Assembly: GCA_947629255.1 (NCBI GenBank)
Contig: CANRDF010000006.1
Span: forward strand, 1-42,684
Length of the DNA: 42,684 bases
From: an uncultured Bacilli bacterium
Lineage (GTDB): Bacteria; Bacillota_I; Bacilli_A; RF39; UBA660
Reading direction: 5' to 3'
Made by a program: the position numbers and the translations under genes. This document shows positions 1 to 6,634 of the stretch, piece by piece. Position 1 is the first letter of the stretch. Each line of letters opens with the position of its first letter. Under the pieces are notes generated by a model. That model was given only the letters and a program-made list of their open reading frames with translations. It searched no databases and had not been told where the DNA came from.

Positions 1-30
1 ATTTAATTTTGCAAATTCTATTTTATTCAT
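1..30 (-). CDS. 5' end of a phage gene running off the left edge
   Basis: The ATG (plus CAT at 28-30) overlaps the TGA of the next upstream gene in an ATGA arrangement, so it is probably translationally coupled to it. The only visible product is MNKIEFAKLN. Nothing about its function can be said. It shows that the leftward operon continues beyond the window. Confidence 0.55.
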   Translation of the reverse strand, partial: MNKIEFAKLN

Positions 31-293
31 CTAACCACCTCATATCCCCTTTTTCTCAAAGCATCACAAATTGGTTTAAAAGTATCGTCCTCAGTGTTCC
101 ACATGTTTTCATAAATAACACATCTTATTTCTTTTTGTTTTTCTTTATCATCAGTTATTTTCTCAAGTCTATTATAAATTGCTCGTTCTTTTCCTCTAAC
201 ACTTCGATAATCAACATAATCATCATCTTCTATTTCAAACAATTCCATTTCTAAATATTGAATTTTAATAATGTCTTTCAGATTAATTTTCAT
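27..293 (-). CDS. Small acidic phage protein, unknown function
   Basis: The product is 88 residues from the ATG at 293. That start is preferred over the upstream GTG because GGAG lies 8 bases before it and its ATG overlaps the preceding gene's stop (ATGA). The protein is charged, with an acidic patch EIEDDDYVDY in the first third, and has no membrane segment. I do not recognise a family. Both neighbours overlap by 4 bases, so it is one link in a tight leftward operon of accessory phage genes. Confidence 0.6.
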   Translation of the reverse strand: MKINLKDIIKIQYLEMELFEIEDDDYVDYRSVRGKERAIYNRLEKITDDKEKQKEIRCVIYENMWNTEDDTFKPICDALRKRGYEVVR

Positions 294-505
294 CGTAACC
301 ACTCCAATTCTTTTACTTGCTGGTTTATAGCTTGTATTAATTCCATAGTTATTATTTCTTTCCCACCTATGCGAATACTTTTATCATAATCAAAGTAAAT
401 AGCATTTGATTTTTTATAATTTATATATGATTTTATACAAACCTTTGAATTGGTTTTTGTTCTTTCTTCATATCCTAACTTTTTAAACATCTCTTTAGCG
501 GTCAT
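290..505 (-). CDS. Small hypothetical phage protein (71 aa)
   Basis: The product is short and basic, beginning MTAKEMFKKLGYEE, with mixed helix and strand character. The opening (KEMFKKLGYE) resembles small phage proteins common in Clostridia and Bacilli phages, but no function is known to me. It overlaps the next gene by ATGA and starts 6 bases after the stop of the upstream gene. No membrane segment or cysteine motif is visible. Confidence 0.6.
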   Translation of the reverse strand: MTAKEMFKKLGYEERTKTNSKVCIKSYINYKKSNAIYFDYDKSIRIGGKEIITMELIQAINQQVKELEWLR

Positions 506-511
506 TTTTCA

Positions 512-781
512 TCAGTCCTTTGGCATTTCATAAACATAAGTTGTTGTTCCTACGAATTGGTTATTATTGTTTATTTGTAAGCTAATATGTTTTAAGATAT
601 TTTGTATTTCATCTAAAATTTCTAATGCTCTCTCTTTTGTTTTATAAATACCTAATTCAAATTCACTATCTTTTGAATAAACCGTTACGTATCCTTTATC
701 AACCATATCAGTATCATCAATATATAATCCATCATAAGGAATTAAAGCCAATTTATCTTTAGTTCTTATATTTAAATTCAT
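512..781 (-). CDS. Small hypothetical phage protein (89 aa)
   Basis: The product begins MNLNIRTKDKLALI and contains a helical KERALEILDEIQNIL segment in the middle. This layout (a short beta N-terminus, then a helix of about 20 residues) recurs in small hypothetical proteins of Firmicutes phages. No enzymatic motif is visible. It lies 3 bases from its upstream neighbour and 6 from the downstream one, so it belongs to the same transcript. Confidence 0.6.
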   Translation of the reverse strand: MNLNIRTKDKLALIPYDGLYIDDTDMVDKGYVTVYSKDSEFELGIYKTKERALEILDEIQNILKHISLQINNNNQFVGTTTYVYEMPKD

Positions 782-784
782 TTT

Positions 785-1150
785 TCATTCCTCCGTTTCA
801 AATAAACTATCTTTTAACATTTCTGCACAGTATACGGGTCCAACATCTTTTTCATTAAAATTGTAAACAATTAAACAATCATCTCGTTTAGTGAAGCTTG
901 ACAATGATTTTTTGTTTATAAAATCTTCCCATGCATCACCTTCTGCTAAATATTTTTTTAACTCTTCAGCAAAATCATTTAAGTAATTACTAAAGTTTGA
1001 ATCTTTTGAAAGGATTTCGTGTATTTTTGAAAACAAGCTTCCTTTTTTTATATTTTTGTAAGCAGAATCAATGTTATAATGATTTAAATTTTTTATGATT
1101 GTTTGCTTTATATTTGAAGACTCACAATCAAATATTGTTATTTGTTTCAT
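785..1150 (-). CDS. Hypothetical phage protein (121 aa)
   Basis: The product has a beta-rich N-terminus (KQITIFDCESSNIKQ) followed by a mainly helical body with many Lys, Asp and Glu residues, ending in an acidic tail. No recognisable domain. It overlaps the upstream coiled-coil gene by 23 bases and has a GAGG-like Shine-Dalgarno inside it. It is a soluble cytoplasmic protein of unknown role. Confidence 0.6.
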   Translation of the reverse strand: MKQITIFDCESSNIKQTIIKNLNHYNIDSAYKNIKKGSLFSKIHEILSKDSNFSNYLNDFAEELKKYLAEGDAWEDFINKKSLSSFTKRDDCLIVYNFNEKDVGPVYCAEMLKDSLFETEE

Positions 1151-1562
1151 TTTGAACCTCTTTCAATTCTTGTAATTTATTTAAAGCCTTAATTTTACAA
1201 CTATAACAGTTACAATAAATTTGTGGTGTTGGATGTTCAGTTTCATTTTTAAAATCTTCTTCAAGCCACTTTTCAAATTCAATTAAAGTATTATTGTTTC
1301 TTTTCAATTTTAAAATCTCATTTACGGCATCTTCTATTAATTCAGTATCTAATATTTCACATACCATAGACATATAACCATATGCAATATCGTAATTTGT
1401 TTCTGCTATATCTAATTTTTCTTTTAATGATTTATTTTCCTCATATAATGCATCATTTTCTAAGGTTAAGTCGTATATCATTTCATTTAACTTTTTTTCT
1501 TCTTCTGTTTTGCCAGCAAATTTAATGTTTTCTTTTTTTACTTCAACATAATATTCACTCAT
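1128..1562 (-). CDS. Phage coiled-coil protein with a C-terminal cysteine cluster
   Basis: The start chosen is the ATG at 1562 (144 aa), which has AAGGTGG upstream; the ORF track uses an earlier GTG. Residues 15-60 form a heptad-rich coiled coil (KLNEMIYDLTLENDALYEENKSL). Near the C-terminus QIYCNCYSCKIKAL has three closely spaced cysteines that could bind a metal. Function unknown; it may be a scaffold or a regulatory adaptor. Confidence 0.6.
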   Translation of the reverse strand: MSEYYVEVKKENIKFAGKTEEEKKLNEMIYDLTLENDALYEENKSLKEKLDIAETNYDIAYGYMSMVCEILDTELIEDAVNEILKLKRNNNTLIEFEKWLEEDFKNETEHPTPQIYCNCYSCKIKALNKLQELKEVQNETNNNI

Positions 1563-1728
1563 CTTTACCACCTTCCCTTTTCAGCCTCTTTCGCAAGACT
1601 CTATTTTTAGTTCTATCTTTTTTCTTCGTATGCCAAATATCGTCAAAAGATAAATGTAAATAGGATTTGTATAGTTTATTTTTTAATTTTCGGATTCCTC
1701 GTTGTTTGGAATTGTATGACCTACTCAT
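1555..1728 (-). CDS. Very basic small phage protein (57 aa)
   Basis: The chosen start is MSRSYNSKQRG at 1728, preceded by GAAGG; the ORF track begins seven codons earlier without a ribosome-binding site. The product is dominated by Lys and Arg (KKKDRTKNRVLRKRLKRE), which suggests nucleic-acid binding, but no fold is recognisable. It overlaps both neighbours by 8 bases. Confidence 0.55.
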   Translation of the reverse strand: MSRSYNSKQRGIRKLKNKLYKSYLHLSFDDIWHTKKKDRTKNRVLRKRLKREGGKDE

Positions 1729-1957
1729 CTTTATTGCCTTCATTAACAAAATCTAGGACTTCACAAAAAGCATAATATTTAGAACTTAATCTTTCTTCAG
1801 GCAAAGAATACATTTCGTGTAGTTTTCTTGCTTTATCAGTTTCTTTTATCTTATCTTCCAAAAAAGAAAGTTGTTGCTTTTCTTTTTCTGATTTTGCAAT
1901 AATTTTTGTAGGATATTCAAATAAATTTTTATATACATTTTTTTCTTCTTCTGACAT
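1721..1957 (-). CDS. Small helical phage protein, unknown function
   Basis: The true start is most likely MSEEEKN at 1957, because GGAGGG precedes it by 7 bases, giving 78 residues. The ORF-track N-terminus (MIVNHIMLILWKF) lies across the ribosome-binding site of this gene. The product is predicted to be a helical, highly charged soluble protein. No known domain. Confidence 0.6.
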   Translation of the reverse strand: MSEEEKNVYKNLFEYPTKIIAKSEKEKQQLSFLEDKIKETDKARKLHEMYSLPEERLSSKYYAFCEVLDFVNEGNKDE

Positions 1958-1958
1958 T

Positions 1959-2303
1959 TTATTTTCCCTCCAAAATTTCCATAGTATCAACATTATATGG
2001 TTTACTATCAAACTTATTTTTATCTTTAAATATTTTGCTATTTCTTACATTTTGAAAAATACCATTGCTTACTTCTACAAACTCATCATCTTTTAATGTT
2101 AAAGGTGTCAAATTTTCTTGCCTTAATAATTTTGTTAAAGTATTAATTGTGTATTCAGCAGAAAAACCACTATGTCCATAATTAGCAAATATCTTAACCA
2201 TTTCTAAAATGTGATTATTAATATCTTCTTGCATCTTCTTTGCTTCTTCGTCTTTACAATTATTTAATATTAAATCTAATTCATATTTTGCTTTTTCTAT
2301 CAT
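1959..2303 (-). CDS. Hypothetical phage protein (114 aa)
   Basis: The start is set at MIEKAKYELDL (2303), which follows GGAGG; the ORF-track start is upstream of that site. The first half is a long amphipathic helix, and the second half is beta-rich (EFVEVSNGIFQNVRNSKIF). No family recognised. One base separates it from the next gene, and it continues the same operon. Confidence 0.6.
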   Translation of the reverse strand: MIEKAKYELDLILNNCKDEEAKKMQEDINNHILEMVKIFANYGHSGFSAEYTINTLTKLLRQENLTPLTLKDDEFVEVSNGIFQNVRNSKIFKDKNKFDSKPYNVDTMEILEGK

Positions 2304-2304
2304 T

Positions 2305-2511
2305 TTATTTTTCCTCCAACTTTTCAATTTCCTTTAATGCTTTATCCATGATGTTTCTAACCGTCACAATATGCTCTTTTAGATATTCATATTTTTCCTC
2401 GGCTTCTTCAACCATTAATAAAGCAATGTATTGAGTTGCTTCTTTACTATTAAGATAACTACGGATGATTTCTCTTGCGTTTTTTATATAATTTTCGTTT
2501 TTATTATTCAT
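2305..2511 (-). CDS. Small helical phage protein (68 aa)
   Basis: The product is a predicted all-helical charged protein (MNNKNENYIKNAREI, later EEAEEKYEYLKEHIVTV) without motifs. It overlaps the stop region of the upstream gene by 8 bases. Its ribosome-binding site is weak, so translation may depend on coupling. Function unknown. Confidence 0.55.
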   Translation of the reverse strand: MNNKNENYIKNAREIIRSYLNSKEATQYIALLMVEEAEEKYEYLKEHIVTVRNIMDKALKEIEKLEEK

Positions 2512-2893
2512 CTTTACTATCTAACCTTTCTTTTAAGTATTTTTGATTTTTAATAAGTTGATTAATTTTATATTCATAAGCAGATATATTAAATGCCATT
2601 CCATCTCCAGCATAATACTCTTCTATATCTTCCCAATAAACATCTGGGTCATTTTCTTCTGGTAGAATTTCAACTGTATCACTTAACATATTGTATAAAG
2701 AATTATGAGGATAATTACCAAATATAAAAACATCTCTAATAATTAAACAATGTCCCCAACCTAATCTTCTATAATCTCCAATATCTTTAGAAAATTTATA
2801 TTCAGAACCGTTATAAAATACTTTTTTAGGTGCTTTACCATCTTTAATAAGTCCCAATAACTCATACATTGTAATATATTTTTTCACTAGCAA
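2504..2893 (-). CDS. Hypothetical phage protein, first gene of the left operon
   Basis: This conserved-looking small phage protein has YELLGLIKDGKAPKKVFYNG near its start, a pattern seen in many hypothetical proteins of Clostridia and Bacilli phages that open with a short helix and then a beta hairpin. The start is uncertain: the ORF track uses TTG at 2893, while GTG at 2887 and ATG at 2869 (MYELLGL) are alternatives. It is the first gene of the leftward cluster, so its promoter should lie in 2894-3100. Confidence 0.6.
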   Translation of the reverse strand: MLVKKYITMYELLGLIKDGKAPKKVFYNGSEYKFSKDIGDYRRLGWGHCLIIRDVFIFGNYPHNSLYNMLSDTVEILPEENDPDVYWEDIEEYYAGDGMAFNISAYEYKINQLIKNQKYLKERLDSKDE

Positions 2894-2963
2894 TCATCTT
2901 CTCTTTCTAATTTTTATCATTTTACGCATCAAATTTTACATACCTCGATGTCGTTCAATGCCC

Positions 2964-3003
2964 AAATATGCATTTTTTGCATCATAAATATGTCATTTTT
3001 TGC
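2964..3003. repeat. Two imperfect direct repeats of AAATATG-CATTTTTTGC
   Basis: AAATATGCATTTTTTGC and AAATATGTCATTTTTTGC lie 22 bases apart, just upstream of the leftward operon. Two-turn spacing and position suggest binding sites for a regulator of that operon. No matching regulator can be assigned. Confidence 0.55.
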
Positions 3004-3380
3004 CACAATTAAATTTGCGTTTTCCTCAATGTTTATAAGGCTTTGTAGGCAATTTTTTCCATTTTAGTATATAGGTATTTTTCGCATTATTTTGACAAAA
3101 ATTCTATTCTATTTTCATTTTGCTTACATTCGCATTTTAACATTATGAATACTACCTAATCACTCCCATATTTTATCTATTATAGAGAAATGAGAGGGTA
3201 AATAAGACCCCCAGCCCGTTCTTAAAAATAGGGATGGGGTGGTTAAAATGCCAAAACGGTCGTTTATGTGTAGGCAAAAAGTCCATAAACACAGGGGTTA
3301 AAAGCAAAATGAATAAAAAAAGAACAATATCACAATTGACATTGTCCGTTATAATTAAAAAGAATTTTTGTATGCCATTT

Positions 3381-3490
3381 TGGAATGTGAAACAAGAGTA
3401 TACTTCTGTTACTTTCCTTACTTCTCTACTTTCCTACTTTCCTACTCTTGTTACATTCCTCGTTACATTTTGTGTTCCGTTCACATTCCA
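3381..3490. repeat. Iteron-like TAC(T/A)TTCC cluster between 11-bp inverted repeats
   Basis: TGGAATGTGAA at 3381 and its exact complement TTCACATTCCA at 3480 bracket a run of short direct repeats (TTACTTTCC, TACTTTCC twice, TTACATTCC and variants) spaced 8-9 bases. A very AT-rich segment follows (3510-3620). The combination looks like an origin, partition or recombination site. It lies upstream of an SSB and a serine recombinase. Confidence 0.5.
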
Positions 3491-3657
3491 ACTATGTACC
3501 AATTATATGAAACAAAATAATGCGAAAACATATAATATTATAATATATTTATGTGTACAATATATAAAATCAAAATATGCCCATAAAATCAATATATTAT
3601 ATATCCTATTTGTGGTGTATTATATTTAAAAATATTCGTTTTTTAACACAATTTTTA

Positions 3658-3686
3658 TTGACATTTATGTGTATATATGATATACT
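3658..3686 (+). promoter_or_regulatory. Strong sigma-A type promoter for the rightward operon
   Basis: The -35 TTGACA (3658-3663) and -10 TATACT (3681-3686) are separated by exactly 17 bases. It lies 120 bases upstream of the first rightward gene and should drive the SSB and recombinase cluster. Confidence 0.75.
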
Positions 3687-3805
3687 GTATATGTAATAAA
3701 GAAATAAAGTATTTATTACAAAATGGAATTAATAGAAAAGGTTTTAATCTTTGGATTATACAGAGGGTTTGTAAAATCTTTGGGGGTTTGTTTAGAAAGG
3801 ATTTT

Positions 3806-3997
3806 ATGAAAAGATTAAAACTAAAAAGAAAAGGCTTGATAATTATCACCGTATGTATAACTTTACTAAGTGGGTTATTTATTCAGATTGTCTATAATAG
3901 AATCACTTGGATAAATAAAAAAGCAAGTGAATGTGATATCGAACACGGTTACACTTGCTCACTCAACGACTTACAAAATTATCTAAGAAATAATTAG
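3806..3997 (+). CDS. Small single-pass membrane protein (63 aa)
   Basis: The start at 3806 is preferred over the ORF-track start at 3677 because AGAAAGG lies 5 bases before this ATG and the longer ORF overlaps the promoter. The product has a basic N-terminus (MKRLKLKRKG), a transmembrane segment at about residues 11-29, and a short outside domain with two cysteines (ECDIEHGYTCS) that could form a disulfide. It is the first gene after the promoter. Function unknown. Confidence 0.6.
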   Translation: MKRLKLKRKGLIIITVCITLLSGLFIQIVYNRITWINKKASECDIEHGYTCSLNDLQNYLRNN

Positions 3998-4109
3998 TAA
4001 GTACAAAAAAGATTTAAAACCTTTCTTGCTATTCCATTATAAAAAATATTCTATAAAAAGTCAACGGCGAATTTACAAGATGTTAAGAAAGAAAGAGAGA
4101 TAATGGAAT

Positions 4110-4334
4110 ATGAAAACAGTAAAAGAAATTAGAAAAGAATTGAAAGAACTTGGACTATTTGAAACATTGCAAGTCGGCAATCAAGTAATCATGAAATGTA
4201 CTTCTGATTATGCAATGAGACATGCAGGAGACGAAAGCGACCCAATGAGGGATTGTTCAGCTTATGTATATGGCTTTAAGTTAAAATGGGTTATTAATAA
4301 CTTATTAAGTGATAAGCTTATAAAGGAGGCTTAA
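4110..4334 (+). CDS. Hypothetical protein (74 aa) upstream of SSB
   Basis: A small soluble protein, MKTVKEIRKELKELGLFE, followed by a beta-rich body with the sequence HAGDESDPMRDCSAYVYG. No family recognised. It starts after GAAAGAGAGATAATGGAAT, and its stop lies 2 bases before the SSB start, with the SSB ribosome-binding site (AAGGAGG) inside its last codons. Confidence 0.6.
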   Translation: MKTVKEIRKELKELGLFETLQVGNQVIMKCTSDYAMRHAGDESDPMRDCSAYVYGFKLKWVINNLLSDKLIKEA

Positions 4335-4336
4335 TC

Positions 4337-4633
4337 ATGAATCATGTTATATTAGTTGGAAGAATTACTGACGATTTTGAAAAAGTAGAAGAGAACGGAT
4401 CTAAAAAAGTTTTTTTCACAATTGGAATCCCAAAGCCATTTAAAAATGCTAACGGAATTTATGAAACTGACTTTATTCGTTGCATACTTTGGAATGGTAT
4501 CGCTGATCGTGCTTGTGAGTATTGTAAAAAAGGCGATATGATAGGAATTAGAGGAAGAATTACAAACGATTGTGTAGTAGCTGAAAACATAACTTTCCTA
4601 TCAAGTTATAGTTTTGAAAGAAAAGAGGTGTAA
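4337..4633 (+). CDS. ssb: Short single-stranded DNA-binding protein (OB fold)
   Basis: This is an SSB-type OB-fold protein that should coat single-stranded DNA during element replication or recombination. The start MNHVILVGRITDDFE matches the canonical SSB N-terminus (N.v.LvGri..d), and CILWNGIADRACEYCKKGDMIGIRGRI matches the W-(N/G)-A and KG(D/S).i.v.G.i region. At 98 residues it ends right after the OB fold, so the usual Gly-rich linker and acidic D-D-D-L-P-F tail are missing. It therefore probably cannot recruit host repair partners. AAGGAGG precedes the start. Confidence 0.85.
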   Translation: MNHVILVGRITDDFEKVEENGSKKVFFTIGIPKPFKNANGIYETDFIRCILWNGIADRACEYCKKGDMIGIRGRITNDCVVAENITFLSSYSFERKEV

Positions 4634-4636
4634 AAT

Positions 4637-4867
4637 ATGAGATTAGATTTTTATGATATTGATTACAGCATTGAACGTTTAGAAGATAGCTTTAAAATTT
4701 ACGATAATGGAAATAGATACCGTATGTATGATAATGACATCATTTTCGATGATTGGTATAAAACATTTAGTGAGTATTTACCTATTGAAAAAGAATATAG
4801 AAATAGAGTTATTGCATGGGTAAATTCTTTTAGAAATGAGGAATATGAGCATGAAAATAGAAATTAG
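4637..4867 (+). CDS. Hypothetical protein (76 aa)
   Basis: A small acidic, aromatic-rich protein (MRLDFYDIDYSIERLED, later YDNDIIFDDWYKTFSEYL). No family recognised. It follows the SSB by 3 bases, with GAGGTG as its ribosome-binding site, so it shares the SSB transcript. Confidence 0.6.
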   Translation: MRLDFYDIDYSIERLEDSFKIYDNGNRYRMYDNDIIFDDWYKTFSEYLPIEKEYRNRVIAWVNSFRNEEYEHENRN

Positions 4868-4897
4868 CGTAAAAGATTTAACGACAGGGGTTTTATA

Positions 4898-5134
4898 ATG
4901 AACTGGGAGCAATTAAAAGAAAACTATTCTTTAGAAGATTTTTACAATATACTTTACAGAAATAAACCACATAGAAATAGTAAGCTTTATAAAGAATGGA
5001 ATTATTTAGAAAGTATCGCATACGAAGAATTATTAGATGAAAATGAAAATTTTGAAAAATGTAGTAAAATTATTGATGAAATTATTAAATTTTTAAAAAA
5101 TCAAAAGAAAGAGGCGTTACAAAAATATGAATAA
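4898..5134 (+). CDS. Hypothetical helical protein (78 aa)
   Basis: A small charged protein (MNWEQLKENYSLEDFYNILY) predicted to be mostly helical. It overlaps the recombinase start by 8 bases, which suggests translational coupling. Function unknown. Confidence 0.6.
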   Translation: MNWEQLKENYSLEDFYNILYRNKPHRNSKLYKEWNYLESIAYEELLDENENFEKCSKIIDEIIKFLKNQKKEALQKYE

Positions 5135-5939
5135 CTATGAAGAAAATTTAAAAGAAATTAATTATTATATTGATTTATACGAAAATGGTGAGTTTCCAGA
5201 TATCAAACAATATATAACAAGTGAAAACTTGTTTTTCTCCCTTTATAAATGCGATATTTATGCGTATTTACGAGTATCAACTGAGCATCAAGATTTTGGC
5301 AGGCAGATCATAGAGTTATATTACTTTCTAAAAAAGAAAAACATTTCTATCCCAATTCAACACATCTTTTTTGATAAATACACAGGGAAAAAGATAGATC
5401 GCGAACAGTATCAAATCATGAAAACTTATTTTAAAGCAAATGATTATTTGTTAATCCCTAACCTTTCAAGACTTGGAAGAAATTGGGACGACGTAAAAAA
5501 AGAATGGTACGAAATGGAAACCAAAAATATAAATAGAGTCGTTTTAGACAATGAAAATTTATCTGTAGAACTTCCAAGTGAAGAAAAAAAAGCTGTTACA
5601 CTTGAAAAGAAAATGATTCAAGACATTACCTTTAGTGCTTGCCTTTACTCAGCATGTCAAAAGATTCAAGAAGTTAGCTCAGCAACAAAAGCAGGAATTG
5701 AAAAAGCACGAGAACAAGGGAAAACCATTGGTAGACCAAAAGGGAAAAATACAAACGAAACTAATTTTATTAAAATGTTGCAAGCAATCGAAAGTGGAGA
5801 ATCTCAAAAAGAAGCTTCTAACAAACTGAAGTTTCCTGTCAGGACTTTCCAAGAATGGTTATATCGTTACTACAAAAGATATAATGTTAAAACAGTTAAA
5901 GAACTACTATATTTATTAGAAAGAGAGGCTCAAAAATGA
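5127..5939 (+). CDS. Serine recombinase (resolvase/invertase family)
   Basis: A small serine recombinase that should cut and rejoin DNA through a phosphoserine intermediate. The resolvase core begins after an unusual N-terminal extension of about 42 residues: YAYLRVSTEHQ (nucleophile near Ser51), then LLIPNLSRLGRN with the catalytic arginines (about 114 and 117). A long helix leads to GRPKGKN and a C-terminal HTH (about 205-255). At 270 residues it is closer to resolvases and invertases than to large phage integrases. Its closest role could be DNA inversion, dimer resolution or element integration. Confidence 0.85.
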   Translation: MNNYEENLKEINYYIDLYENGEFPDIKQYITSENLFFSLYKCDIYAYLRVSTEHQDFGRQIIELYYFLKKKNISIPIQHIFFDKYTGKKIDREQYQIMKTYFKANDYLLIPNLSRLGRNWDDVKKEWYEMETKNINRVVLDNENLSVELPSEEKKAVTLEKKMIQDITFSACLYSACQKIQEVSSATKAGIEKAREQGKTIGRPKGKNTNETNFIKMLQAIESGESQKEASNKLKFPVRTFQEWLYRYYKRYNVKTVKELLYLLEREAQK

Positions 5940-6004
5940 CGATTATTTTAATCATTGGCATAGCTGTATTTATGGAATTAGCAAAAATGTCTAAAAAGTA
6001 CTAA
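5936..6004 (+). CDS. 22-residue hydrophobic peptide coupled to the recombinase
   Basis: This ORF is too short for the track. Its ATG overlaps the recombinase TGA (ATGA), and AGAGAGG lies about 10 bases upstream. It encodes MTIILIIGIAVFMELAKMSKKY: one hydrophobic helix with a basic C-terminus, ending immediately before a terminator. It could be a small membrane peptide, possibly toxic, or merely a fortuitous ORF. Confidence 0.4.
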   Translation: MTIILIIGIAVFMELAKMSKKY

Positions 6005-6005
6005 A

Positions 6006-6031
6006 AAACACCTTAAACGGTGTATTTTTTT
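6006..6031 (+). terminator. Rho-independent terminator of the rightward operon
   Basis: The stem ACACC/GGTGT (6008-6012 and 6019-6023) with a 6-base loop is followed by ATTTTTTT. It lies directly after the 22-residue ORF. Confidence 0.85.
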
Positions 6032-6249
6032 GCATTTATTTTAATCTTTTATACATTTTAATTGTAAATATGCCTTATTTCTTGTTTTTATATGGTTTTT
6101 AGCAGCGTTTCTATAATTTACGTATAACTTATCATAAAATGCTAAACACATCTAAAATCATATTTAAAACAGTTAATTTTATTTTTATAAAATATATAAT
6201 AATGTACAACATTTTATGCTTATCTTCCCTACAGTCAAAAAACTTTTTC
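6032..6249. other. Intergenic AT-rich stretch, no gene seen
   Basis: About 220 bases lie between the rightward terminator and the tRNA-like RNA, with no ORF carrying a ribosome-binding site. On the minus strand a T-run (6242-6248 complement) directly follows the RNA's closing stem, which may help terminate the leftward transcript. Confidence 0.4.
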
Positions 6250-6331
6250 ATGACGTAGATTTCCCTGCCAATCATTATCTTTTAGGCTCCCTCGTAGGAA
6301 GCTCAAGGATTCGAACCTTGGTCTACATCAT
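6250..6331 (-). ncRNA. tRNA-like Y RNA candidate (YrlA-type)
   Basis: On the minus strand ATGATGTAGA pairs with TCTACGTCAT over 10 bp (one G-U, which would be a mismatch on the plus strand). Inside, in order, are a perfect T-arm CAAGG-TTCGAAT-CCTTG (plus 6304-6320), an acceptor-like hairpin GCTTCC/GGGAGC capped by TACGA, and a D-arm-like CCT...TTGGC...AGG. This is a tRNA fold opened at the anticodon side and closed at the acceptor end, the known topology of bacterial Y RNA tRNA mimics. It is the last element of the leftward early region. tRNA finders may call only the T-arm here. Confidence 0.65.
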
Positions 6332-6372
6332 TTTATAAATAACATACTAATAACAGAGGCAGGTTTCTAACC

Positions 6373-6390
6373 ATGGGCAATTAAGCCCAT
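6373..6390 (-). other. Perfect hairpin ATGGGC/GCCCAT between gene and ncRNA
   Basis: A 6-bp perfect stem with a 6-base loop lies between the stop of the 6431-6634 gene and the tRNA-like RNA. Next to it is the palindrome AGCAATTGCT within the direct repeat GGTAGC (6400-6417). It has no U-run, so it is more likely a processing or stability element than a terminator. Confidence 0.45.
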
Positions 6391-6430
6391 ATGAATGCTA
6401 CCAAGCAATTGCTACCAGTATACTACCTAT

Positions 6431-6634
6431 CTATAATCTTTTATACTTTCTTCGATTATCGTTTTCTTTAATATCCACTACTATAACATCAGGTTTTCCA
6501 CCTGTAGGAGCTTTTACTTCTACTGTGTCTCCAACTTTTAAATCTTTGTTACTTTTATAATAATAAACTTTTTCATGCTTTCCGTAAGTTTTTCTATCAA
6601 ATTGCACACCTATTAACTTAGTCTTTTTCTTCAT
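6431..6634 (-). CDS. Small basic beta-rich phage protein (67 aa)
   Basis: The sequence (KVYYYKSNKDLKVGDTVEVKAPTGGKPDVIVVDIKEN) looks like a small SH3- or OB-like beta barrel of the kind found in many Firmicutes phages, role unknown. It overlaps the upstream gene by 17 bases. It is the last protein gene of the leftward early operon. Confidence 0.65.
   Translation of the reverse strand: MKKKTKLIGVQFDRKTYGKHEKVYYYKSNKDLKVGDTVEVKAPTGGKPDVIVVDIKENDNRRKYKRL

Larger units (their letters stand above)
2894..3657. other. Intergenic control region between divergent operons
   Basis: About 760 bases without a convincing gene separate the leftward operon (1-2893) from the rightward one (3806-6004). It holds a pair of direct repeats (2964-3003), a GC-rich inverted pair CCCC-AG-CCC / GGG-AT-GGGG (3209-3242), a 7-bp hairpin GTTTATG/CATAAAC (3262-3290), a cluster of TACTTTCC-like repeats (3381-3490) and a very AT-rich stretch (3510-3620). 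The 131-aa ORF at 3234 is judged spurious. The layout resembles a replication or partition control region. Confidence 0.5.

Noticed and set aside
2964-3003. CRISPR-like repeats
   Set aside because: Only two imperfect copies with no spacers of typical length, and no cas genes in the window.
3234-3629. 131-aa ORF on the plus strand
   Set aside because: It has no ribosome-binding site, spans the repeat cluster and AT-rich region, and its composition (runs of Thr, Phe, Tyr and Ile) reflects the repeats.
5635-5829. 64-aa ORF inside the recombinase gene
   Set aside because: It is a shadow frame within the well-supported recombinase.
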